This document shows positions 44,630 to 54,761 of a DNA stretch of 64,000 bases, piece after piece; position 1 is the stretch's first letter; each line of letters begins with the position of its first letter. Below the pieces are notes generated by a model that saw only the letters and a program-made list of their open reading frames with translations, made no database searches and was not told where the DNA came from. The DNA is from Magnetospirillum sp. 15-1 (GTDB lineage Bacteria > Pseudomonadota > Alphaproteobacteria > Rhodospirillales > Magnetospirillaceae), in the NCBI RefSeq assembly GCF_900184795.1, contig NZ_FXXN01000028.1:404632-468631 (forward strand), written 5' to 3'. The position numbers and the translations under genes were made by a program.

Positions 44630-46291
44630 ATGACCGCCATCCTGCTTTCCAACCTGATCCCCACCTGCGAATCCGCCGCCCTGGTGGTCGACAAGCTGCG
44701 GCTGGCCGCCAAGTCCTCGGTCACGGCCATGGTCAGCAAGGACGGCAAGATCAACGGCGCCCTGTTCGACGCCAACCAGTCGGCCGCCCACGGCTATGCC
44801 TGGCTGGCCACCTACGTGGCGGCGCTGCAGCAGATGCTGGGCTGGGCCAAGCGCCTGGAGGCCGAGGGCAAGCTGGGCGAGCTGGAGACCCTGATGCTCC
44901 AGGCGGCCTACGGCGAATACGTCGCCCAGATTTACGGCGGCATCCCCATGAGCCAGGGCGAGATCGTCCGCCTCGGCGACCTGGGTCTCGACACCGAGGT
45001 GGTGCACGAGCTGTCCAACGACGCCACCGCCACGCTGCGCAAGTCGGGCTGCACGGCGGCCGTGCGCACCCGCATCGCCGAGCTGATCAAGGACGGCCAC
45101 CATTTCGGCGAGCCGGGCCTGGAGGACGAGACCCTGGTGCTGATCCACGATCAGTTCCGCAGCTTCGCCGAGAACGAAGTCATCCCCCATGCCCATGAAT
45201 GGCACCTCAAGGACGAGCTGATCCCCATCGAGGTGGTCAACCACGTGGCGGAGATGGGCGTGTTCGGCCTGACGCTGCCCGAGGAATACGGCGGCCTGGG
45301 CCTGGGCAAGATGTCCATGTGCGTGGTCACCGAGGAACTGTCGCGCGGCTATATCGGCGTCGGCTCGCTGGGTACCCGCTCCGAGATCGCCGGCGAGCTG
45401 ATCCGTCTGGGCGGCACCGAGGAGCAGAAGCAGTACTGGCTGCCCAAGATCGCCTCGGGCGAGATTCTGCCCACCGCCGTGTTCACTGAACCCAATACCG
45501 GCTCGGACCTGGGCAGCTTGCGCACCCGCGCCGTGAAGCAGGGCGACGAGTACGTGGTCACCGGCAACAAGACCTGGATCACCCACGCGGCGCGTACCGA
45601 CGTGATGACCCTGCTGGTCCGCACCAATCCCGACACCAAGGATTGGAAGGGCCTGTCCATGATGATCGCGCCCAAGCCGCGCGGCACGGAAGAGAACCCC
45701 TTCCCCGCCGAAGGCATGACCGGCGGCGAGATCAAGGTGCTGGGCTATCGCGGCATGAAGGAATACGAGCTGGGCTTCGACGGCTTCAAGGTCCCCGCCG
45801 CCAATCTGCTGGGCGGCGAGGAGGGCCAGGGCTTCAAGCAGTTGATGGAGACCTTCGAATCCGCCCGCATCCAGACCGCCGCCCGCGCCGTCGGCGTGGC
45901 CCAGTGCGCCATGGAAGCGGGTCTCAAATACGCCAACGAGCGCGTGCAGTTCGGCAAGCCCATCTACGAGTTCCCCCGCGTCGGCGGCAAGATCGCCTGG
46001 ATGGCGGTGGAGACCATGGTGGCCCGTCAGCTCACCTATTTCTCGGCCCGCGAGAAGGACGAGGGGCATCGCTGCGACATCGAGGCCGGCATGGCCAAGC
46101 TGCTCGCGGCGCGCGTCGCCTGGGCCAACGCCGACAACGCGCTGCAGGTGCACGGCGGCAACGGCTATGCCGAGGAATACCCCATCTCGCGCATCCTGTG
46201 CGACGCCCGTATCCTCAACATCTTCGAGGGTGCGGCCGAGATCCAGGCCCAGGTCATCGCCCGCGGTCTGCTGAGCGGCGCGCGCAATTAG
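44630..46291 (+). CDS. mcd: (2S)-Methylsuccinyl-CoA dehydrogenase (acyl-CoA dehydrogenase family)
   Basis: A 553-residue flavoprotein, longer than ordinary acyl-CoA dehydrogenases (about 380) because of an N-terminal extension of about 160 residues, as in Mcd. The dehydrogenase part has TAVFTEPNTGSDLGSL, the TWITHAARTD loop, VQFGKPIYEFP and the VHGGNGYAEEYP and RILCDARILNIFEGAAEI end. It oxidises methylsuccinyl-CoA to mesaconyl-CoA, the step after Ecm. It lies 71 bases after ccr across a terminator. Confidence 0.92.
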   Translation: MTAILLSNLIPTCESAALVVDKLRLAAKSSVTAMVSKDGKINGALFDANQSAAHGYAWLATYVAALQQMLGWAKRLEAEGKLGELETLMLQAAYGEYVAQIYGGIPMSQGEIVRLGDLGLDTEVVHELSNDATATLRKSGCTAAVRTRIAELIKDGHHFGEPGLEDETLVLIHDQFRSFAENEVIPHAHEWHLKDELIPIEVVNHVAEMGVFGLTLPEEYGGLGLGKMSMCVVTEELSRGYIGVGSLGTRSEIAGELIRLGGTEEQKQYWLPKIASGEILPTAVFTEPNTGSDLGSLRTRAVKQGDEYVVTGNKTWITHAARTDVMTLLVRTNPDTKDWKGLSMMIAPKPRGTEENPFPAEGMTGGEIKVLGYRGMKEYELGFDGFKVPAANLLGGEEGQGFKQLMETFESARIQTAARAVGVAQCAMEAGLKYANERVQFGKPIYEFPRVGGKIAWMAVETMVARQLTYFSAREKDEGHRCDIEAGMAKLLAARVAWANADNALQVHGGNGYAEEYPISRILCDARILNIFEGAAEIQAQVIARGLLSGARN

Positions 46292-46295
46292 AGCG

Positions 46296-46335
46296 GCGCG
46301 GCCAAGGGCGTGGATGCGCCCGCCCGGCGAGGGAC
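46296..46335 (-). repeat. Degenerate copy of the 106-bp intergenic repeat
   Basis: Read on the minus strand, GTCCCTCGCCGGGCGGG is followed by CGCATCC and CCCTTGGCCGC, the same blocks in the same order as the tandem unit at 40835, with internal deletions. It lies just after mcd, again between convergent genes. The match is by eye and partial. Confidence 0.4.
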
Positions 46336-46347
46336 AATGATAAGGCC

Positions 46348-46382
46348 TATAGCGTGATGCACATTTTGGGCATCACGCTATA
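46348..46382. terminator. Bidirectional hairpin between mcd and the hybrid kinase
   Basis: TATAGCGTGATGC (46348-46360) and its exact complement (46370-46382) form a 13-bp stem with a 9-base loop. It lies between the convergent ends of mcd and the kinase gene, with AT-rich stem ends that give weak T runs in both directions. A transcription end for both strands is likely. Confidence 0.55.
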
Positions 46383-46452
46383 ACACCGCACATCGGTTTT
46401 CCGGCGGCCGGAGCGGTCGAATGGCTTCGCCGCCGGGGAATTGACCGGAGCG

Positions 46453-49470
<3,018 letters not shown>

Positions 49471-49473
49471 GGC

Positions 49474-50847
49474 TCAGACCGCGATCTCGACGGGGGGATG
49501 CTCTGCACCCTCTTGGCTGGCCAGCAGCCCGAACGCCTGAGGCCCGGCCAGGGCCGGAGCGATGGCATATCCCTGGATGATGTCGCACCCGGCCAGTTCC
49601 AGCGCCTCCACCTGCTCGATGTTTTCCACACCCTCGGCGACGACGGTCATGCCCAGGCCGTGGCCCAGCCGGATGATGGCGTCGACCAGGATGCAGCTGT
49701 CGAGGGCCGCCGGCATGTCGTCGATGAAGCTCTTGTCGATCTTGACGGTGGATGCGCTGAACCGCTTCAGATAGGCCAGGGAGGAATAGCCGGTTCCGAA
49801 ATCGTCGATGGCGATGCCGATTCCCATGGCGGTCAGGGCGTCGATCACCCCCCGGAGCGCCGGTTCCATCATCACGCTTTCGGTGATTTCCAGCTCCAGG
49901 CGGGCGGGCGGCAGTCCGGTCTCCGCCAGGACCGAGGATACCATGGTCACGAAATCGCGGCCGAGGCTCAGTTGATGCGGAGAGACGTTGACGGCGATGG
50001 ACGCGGCATGACCGTCGGCGGTCCAGCCGACGGCGGTGCGGCATGATGCGGCCAGCATCGCCTCGCCCAGCGCCAGTATGAGTCCGGCCTCCTCGGCGGC
50101 CGGAATGAAGCGGATGGGGGCGATCATTCCCCAATGGGGGTCCGGCCAGCGGGCCAGGGCTTCGAAGCCGGTGATCCGCTTGCGGAAAATATCGAATTTC
50201 GGCTGGAAGAACGGAACGATCCGGCCGTCCTCGATGGCCTGGGGCAACGCCTTGACCAGTTGATCGTCGCTGAGAACCGGCCTGATGTCCCCATCCGCCC
50301 GAAACAATCCGAACTGGGTGCCCGGCGAGCAGGCCGTGGCCTCGAAGGAGGGATAGAGATCCAGATCCTCGCGGCTGATCCGCTGCCCCAAGGCCCCCAG
50401 AACCGAGAGCGTCTCGGCGACAAAGCGGCCGGGATCGGCGCTGATGGCCTGGGGGCCGGGCCAGGCGCGGCGATAGGTGTCGAATTCCGCCTTCATGCCC
50501 CCCATTTCGCTCTGGAAGCGGTCGGCGACGGCCTGAAGGTGGGGAACCGGCCAGCCCCGCAGCTTCGGATAGAGCAGGCGGTCTTCCAACGCCAGATGGA
50601 TGGAAAACTTGCTGAACAGTTCGCGAAGGATGGTGGCGACCGCGCCCGGATCACGCTCGACGCGCGTCACGTCCAGCATCCCGTGAATCCGCTCCATCAT
50701 CTCCCGCATTTGATGATGGTGGCGTCGGAAACTGTCGGTCGCGGCGGGAACAGAAGGGGGAACGGGCATCGGGGGACCGACTCCAGGCAAGCCGGCAGCC
50801 AACGGGCGGAGTGCCGAGGCGGCCGGGGATCGACAACCGGGCTTCAT
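49474..50847 (-). CDS. Hemerythrin-like domain fused to EAL c-di-GMP phosphodiesterase
   Basis: A 457-residue soluble protein. Residues about 30-175 carry a hemerythrin/HHE-type bundle (RRHHHQMREMMERIHG, then FSIHLALEDRLLYPKL), expected to hold a di-iron site that binds O2 or NO. From about 200 is an EAL domain with FEALARW, NVSPHQLS, ELEITESV, IDDFGTGYSSLAYL and KIDKSFI, the full set of metal and substrate residues. ATG 50847 follows a GGAGGGG run; ATG 50874 is an alternative. It would lower c-di-GMP in response to gas or redox state. Confidence 0.82.
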   Translation of the reverse strand: MKPGCRSPAASALRPLAAGLPGVGPPMPVPPSVPAATDSFRRHHHQMREMMERIHGMLDVTRVERDPGAVATILRELFSKFSIHLALEDRLLYPKLRGWPVPHLQAVADRFQSEMGGMKAEFDTYRRAWPGPQAISADPGRFVAETLSVLGALGQRISREDLDLYPSFEATACSPGTQFGLFRADGDIRPVLSDDQLVKALPQAIEDGRIVPFFQPKFDIFRKRITGFEALARWPDPHWGMIAPIRFIPAAEEAGLILALGEAMLAASCRTAVGWTADGHAASIAVNVSPHQLSLGRDFVTMVSSVLAETGLPPARLELEITESVMMEPALRGVIDALTAMGIGIAIDDFGTGYSSLAYLKRFSASTVKIDKSFIDDMPAALDSCILVDAIIRLGHGLGMTVVAEGVENIEQVEALELAGCDIIQGYAIAPALAGPQAFGLLASQEGAEHPPVEIAV

Positions 50848-51140
50848 GATGTCGAACGCCCTCCCCTCCCGCATTGACGTTGGTTAGCTGACTAAAGAGC
50901 TAAGGTAAGGCTCCAACCCACCCCTGCTCGACCGCAACACATCCGATTTTCGCAATCTTTGGGGCAGAAAGTCGGATAAAACGGCGCATTAAAATTTTGA
51001 TCGCCGCTGGCTGCGCTCGAGATTATGCGGAAATATTATTTATTATTAAGTAGATAGCCTGCATACTCCCAAATCCTTCGCAATGATTCCCTACTATCAA
51101 CATGGTTGACTAAGGGGCTCAGGTTTGGTTCGCTTTAAAC

Positions 51141-51157
51141 ATGCATTCTTTATGCAT
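51141..51157. promoter_or_regulatory. Putative NsrR operator (ATGCAT-N5-ATGCAT) before the NO-reductase operon
   Basis: Two ATGCAT hexamers are spaced by five bases (TCTTT), the same geometry as the known NsrR consensus, in which ATGCATTT arms face each other. The flanks AAAC and CTAC preserve part of the outer consensus. It is 28 bases upstream of the small secreted protein's start at 51186. The 293-base gap 50848-51140 is AT-rich and holds the divergent promoters but no gene. NsrR is an NO-responsive Rrf2 repressor; that it acts here is inference. Confidence 0.55.
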
Positions 51158-51185
51158 CTACCGAGTCCAGCGAATGGAGGATGAA

Positions 51186-51452
51186 ATGTCCAAGCTTCAC
51201 ACTCTGCTTTTATCGGCCGCCGTCATCACCGGCCTCGCCGCCCCCACCATGGCAACCCAGCCATCGCCGCAGCCCCTGTCGGCGAGCACGTCCATCATGG
51301 CGATCGGCAACCCCCACCCAACCACCCAGGCCCACGCCGCCAACAGCGCCCGCATCGAGGAACGGCGCCGCGCCGAAGTGGCCGACTGGCAGAGCCTGCT
51401 CGGAAGCCAGCAGCCGTTCCCGGCCATGGGAGTGGGCGGACACTCTCGCTGA
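51186..51452 (+). CDS. Small secreted protein at the head of the NO-reductase operon
   Basis: An 88-residue protein with a clear signal peptide (HTLLLSAAVITGLAAPTMA, cleavage near residue 24) and a short, polar mature part without cysteines (RIEERRRAEVADWQSLLG). GGAGG lies five bases before ATG 51186, better than ATG 51141, which sits inside the operator palindrome. No family is recognised. It precedes the CuA subunit gene by 72 bases and is expected to share its promoter, so an accessory role in the NO-reductase complex is possible. Confidence 0.6.
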   Translation: MSKLHTLLLSAAVITGLAAPTMATQPSPQPLSASTSIMAIGNPHPTTQAHAANSARIEERRRAEVADWQSLLGSQQPFPAMGVGGHSR

Positions 51453-51524
51453 GGCCGGCCGGGGGGCCGCCTCTTTCGCCGAAACACGCAATTCAGTGCG
51501 GATTTACCTAATTAGGAGCGCAAA

Positions 51525-52064
51525 ATGGTTCAGCACGTTGCCTGGGTGATCACCCTGATCGCCATGGGGGCGGTTGCCCTCAGCTTCCTTTGGGTCGCGG
51601 CCGGGGCGGGCGAATTCGCCGAGTATCCGGGCATCGTCGAAAGAGCCTATCGCCTGCGCAAGGCGCTGTTCGTGGTCTTGCTGGTGGTATCGGGCGGTGT
51701 CAGTGCCCTGACGCTGGGGGAACTGCCCTATACCGCCGCCTACGCGACGTCCTCCGAAGGCGCGCTCCGGCCGCCCCAGGTGGTCGAGGCGGTGGGCAGC
51801 CGTTGGCAATGGGAGCTTTCCCCCGAACGGATCGTCGCCGGCCGGCCGGTTCAGTTCCGGGTCACCTCCAATGACGTGACCCACGGCTTCGGCATCTACG
51901 ACGATTCCATGCGGCTGCTGGCCCAGACCCAGGCCATGCCGGGATACACCAACGTCCTGACCTACACCTTCCAGCGGCCGGGAACCTATCACCTGCTCTG
52001 CCTCGAATATTGCGGCGTCGCCCATCACGCGATGATGGGCGAGTTCACCGTCACCAGCCACTGA
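51525..52064 (+). CDS. norS: CuA-containing subunit II of a heme-copper NO reductase (NorS-like)
   Basis: A 179-residue membrane-anchored protein with two hydrophobic helices (about 5-25 and 45-65) and a periplasmic cupredoxin domain. All CuA ligands are visible: His120, Cys159, Glu161, Cys163, His167 and Met170 (CLEYCGVAHHAM). It would accept electrons from cytochrome c. It resembles short subunit II proteins of B-type oxidases; assignment as NorS comes from the following subunit I lacking the cross-link tyrosine and from the norS-norY-senC-orf order known in sNOR clusters. Confidence 0.72.
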   Translation: MVQHVAWVITLIAMGAVALSFLWVAAGAGEFAEYPGIVERAYRLRKALFVVLLVVSGGVSALTLGELPYTAAYATSSEGALRPPQVVEAVGSRWQWELSPERIVAGRPVQFRVTSNDVTHGFGIYDDSMRLLAQTQAMPGYTNVLTYTFQRPGTYHLLCLEYCGVAHHAMMGEFTVTSH

Positions 52065-52076
52065 AGGATGCCGGCG

Positions 52077-53525
52077 ATGATCATCCAATCCCATCTTGTT
52101 CCGACCCGGGGCGCCCGGCGGGCGGTCGCCGCCTATCTGGTGGTGTTCGGCGCGGTGCTCCTGCTGATGATGGCGCTGGGGCTGCTCATGCGTCTCAACC
52201 AGGGAGGGCTGGTGGCGCTGCCGGCCGAACTCTTCTACCAGAGCATGACCGTGCACGGCACCGGCATGGTCGGGGTCACCGCCATCGGCGGTGCCGCCGT
52301 GCTGTGGTATTTCCTCGGCCGCCACGTCCACCTGACCACCTGGGTGTTCGTCCTCAACCTCGTCACCTTCGTCGTCGGGGCGGCAATGATCCTGGTCGCC
52401 GACTTCATCGGCGGCTTCGCCGCCGCCTGGACCTTCCTGTTTCCCCTGCCGGCCAAGGCCGGCGGCCAGTGGGAGCAATGGGCCGCGGCGGTCCATCTGG
52501 GCGGGCTGCTGCTGATTGGCACCGGCTTCCTGCTGCTTCACCTCGACACCGTACGGGCCATTCTCGGCCGCTACGGCAGCCTGACCCGGGCGCTCGGCTG
52601 GCCCAGCCTGTTCGGCAGCGATCCCGAGCCGCCGCCGCCGACCGTGGTGGCCAGCACCATGGTGGCCATCGCCAACACCCTGGGGCTGGTCTTCGGCGCC
52701 TCGGTACTGGTGATCAGCCTGGTGAACCTGATGGTGCCGCAATTCGCCATCGACGCCATGGTCGCCAAGAACATGATCTACTTCTTCGGCCACGTGTTCA
52801 TCAACGCCACCATCTACATGGCGGTGATCGCCGTATACGAGCTGCTGCCCGACTATACCGGGCGGCCGTGGAAGCCCAACCGGCCGTTCCTGGCGGCCTG
52901 GACCATGTCCACCATCCTGGTGCTGGCGGCCTATCCCCACCACCTCCTGATGGATTTCGGCATGCCGCGCTGGCTACTGATCCTCGGGCAGATCCTCTCC
53001 TATGTCAGCGGCCTGCCGATCCTGGTGGTCACCGCCTTCGGAGCCCTGATGATCGTCTACCGCTCGGGGCTGCGCTGGGACCTGGCCGCGGGCCTGCTGT
53101 TCATCGGGGTGTTCGGCTGGGCGGCCGGGGTGATTCCCGCCATCATCGACGCCACCATCATCGTCAATTCGGTAATGCACAACACCCTGTGGGTTCCCGG
53201 ACATTTCCACAGCTACCTGCTGCTGGGGCAGGTGGGCATGGTGCTGGGCTTCGCGTCCTGGCTGGGCCGGACCGCCGGGGCGCGGGTGCCGGGCCGCTTC
53301 GGCATCGCCGCCTTCTGGATCTTCGTGGCGGGCGGCATCGGCCTGACCCAGTCATTCCTGTATTCCGGTCAGGCCGGCATCCCGCGCCGCTTCGCCGAGT
53401 ATCTGCCGGAATGGATCGGGCAGGCCCGGATCGGCGCCCTGTCGGCGGCGCTGGTGATCCTGGGGACCGCCATGCTGATGGCCCGGCTGGTCGCCAGGAC
53501 CACCCCGGCCGGCGCGGCCCGCTGA
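52077..53525 (+). CDS. norY: Heme-copper oxidase-superfamily subunit I, NO-reductase type (NorY-like)
   Basis: A 482-residue protein with about 12 membrane helices. Numbered from ATG 52077 (GAAGG nine bases ahead; ATG 52068 abuts the ribosome site), the six ligand histidines are His60, His239, His288, His289, His376 and His378. The loop usually reading GHPxVY in oxidases is GHVFINATIY, so the tyrosine that cross-links to CuB-histidine is replaced by Asn243. Loss of that tyrosine is typical of NO reductases. HNTLWVPGHFH is B-family-like. An unusual oxidase cannot be fully excluded. Confidence 0.75.
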   Translation: MIIQSHLVPTRGARRAVAAYLVVFGAVLLLMMALGLLMRLNQGGLVALPAELFYQSMTVHGTGMVGVTAIGGAAVLWYFLGRHVHLTTWVFVLNLVTFVVGAAMILVADFIGGFAAAWTFLFPLPAKAGGQWEQWAAAVHLGGLLLIGTGFLLLHLDTVRAILGRYGSLTRALGWPSLFGSDPEPPPPTVVASTMVAIANTLGLVFGASVLVISLVNLMVPQFAIDAMVAKNMIYFFGHVFINATIYMAVIAVYELLPDYTGRPWKPNRPFLAAWTMSTILVLAAYPHHLLMDFGMPRWLLILGQILSYVSGLPILVVTAFGALMIVYRSGLRWDLAAGLLFIGVFGWAAGVIPAIIDATIIVNSVMHNTLWVPGHFHSYLLLGQVGMVLGFASWLGRTAGARVPGRFGIAAFWIFVAGGIGLTQSFLYSGQAGIPRRFAEYLPEWIGQARIGALSAALVILGTAMLMARLVARTTPAGAAR

Positions 53526-53526
53526 C

Positions 53527-54120
53527 ATGGTCCGCGGCCTCGCGGCGGCCATGGCGGTGATCATCGTCGCCGCGGCGGCGTTCTGGTCGGCGACCGAGGG
53601 CTTCCGGGTCTTCACCACCGAGGGGGCTCGGCGTCTGGAAGTGGCGCGATCGCCGCGCCCCCTTCCGGCGGTCGTCCTGGAGGATCAGGACGGCCGCCGG
53701 ATCGGCCCCGAATGGCTGCGGGGCCGGGTGGTGCTGGTCGAGTTCGTCTACACCCGCTGCCCCACCGTCTGCTCGACCCTGGGCGAGGTGTTCGGCCGCC
53801 TGTCCCAGGCCCTGCCCGGCGTGACGCTGCTCAGCATCAGCTTCGACATCGAGCACGACGGGCGGGCCGAGTTGAAGGACTACGCCATCCGCCACGGCGC
53901 CGACGGCGACCGCTGGCGGGTGGTCCGCCCGACCAGCGGCGGTGATCTGCGGGACTTGCTGGATACCGCCGGCGTGGTGGTGATCCCCGACCCGTGGGGC
54001 GGCTATCAGCACAACGCCGCCATCCATCTGGTGGATGGCCGGGGGCGGCTGGTCCGCGTCCTCGATTTCGAGCCGCTGTCCGCCCTGATCGACGAGGTGA
54101 CGCCGTGGCTGGCCTCCTGA
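53527..54120 (+). CDS. senC: SCO1/SenC-type copper chaperone
   Basis: A 197-residue thioredoxin-fold protein anchored by an N-terminal helix. The copper motif is TRCPTVC (Cys78, Cys82), with the distal histidine in YQHNAAIHLVD. It would deliver copper to the CuA site of the subunit II two genes upstream. It begins one base after the norY stop and overlaps the next gene's start by 16 bases. SenC in this position is a feature of sNOR clusters. Confidence 0.88.
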   Translation: MVRGLAAAMAVIIVAAAAFWSATEGFRVFTTEGARRLEVARSPRPLPAVVLEDQDGRRIGPEWLRGRVVLVEFVYTRCPTVCSTLGEVFGRLSQALPGVTLLSISFDIEHDGRAELKDYAIRHGADGDRWRVVRPTSGGDLRDLLDTAGVVVIPDPWGGYQHNAAIHLVDGRGRLVRVLDFEPLSALIDEVTPWLAS

Positions 54121-54761
54121 CCCCGTCCGCCCATCCGGGCCGGATCGCCCTGGGGGCCGGATTGCTGGCCCTGCTGGCCCTGCCGTCCCTTCGCGAAGCC
54201 ATGGAACGCGACATGGCCCGCCATATGCTGGTGCAGATTCCCCTGCTGGCCCTTTGCGGCTGGCTGTGCGCCCCATCCCCCGCCGTCGGCCGGAATCCGG
54301 CGGCGGCCTGGGACCGTCACGGCATCGTCGGCATCCTGGCCGCCAATCTGGCGGCGGCCTATTGGATGCTGCCGCGCACCCTGGACAACGCCATCGCCTC
54401 GGCCGCCTTCGAAGCCGCCAAGTTCATCTCGCTGCCCCTGCTGGTCGGAGTGCCGCTCCGCCGCTGCTGGCCCCGCCTGCCCATGCTCGGCCAGGGCTTC
54501 GTCGTCGCCAACGCCGTCTCCATGCTGGGCATCGTCGGCTGGCTGTATCTGGCCGCCCCCGTCCGGGTTTGCGTCTACTACCTGATCGACCAGCAGGAAA
54601 TCGTCGGCCGCGCCCTGCTCTGTCTGGCCGGTGCCATCACCTTCGCGGTGCTGGTCCGGGCCTTTGTCGGCGGCGCCCGACCATCCGTCCCATTCCACCA
54701 CATGGCGCCGCAGCAGCAGCGCCCACGCTTCAATCATCAAGGCTGGGGGAGCCGCCAATGA
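54105..54761 (+). CDS. Multi-pass membrane protein of the sNOR cluster
   Basis: A 218-residue hydrophobic protein starting with GTG at 54105 (GAGG nearby, inside the end of senC). It has about six membrane segments; ALPSLREAMERDMARHMLVQIP near the front recalls CtaG-type oxidase assembly factors, with a histidine after the first helix. The fourth gene of norSY-senC-orf clusters is a membrane protein of similar size, so a role in assembling the copper-heme enzyme is likely. The tail is polar. It overlaps the next gene by four bases. Confidence 0.6.
   Translation: MAGLLTPSAHPGRIALGAGLLALLALPSLREAMERDMARHMLVQIPLLALCGWLCAPSPAVGRNPAAAWDRHGIVGILAANLAAAYWMLPRTLDNAIASAAFEAAKFISLPLLVGVPLRRCWPRLPMLGQGFVVANAVSMLGIVGWLYLAAPVRVCVYYLIDQQEIVGRALLCLAGAITFAVLVRAFVGGARPSVPFHHMAPQQQRPRFNHQGWGSRQ

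Noticed and set aside
50875-51140. FNR/Dnr boxes (TTGAT-N4-ATCAA) before the NO-reductase operon
   Set aside because: Partial TGAT and ATCA strings occur, but none has the required four-base spacing.
54254-54757. N-terminal extension of the TPR-methyltransferase
   Set aside because: This part is an out-of-frame reading of the upstream membrane protein; ATG 54758 has a ribosome site and an ATGA overlap.
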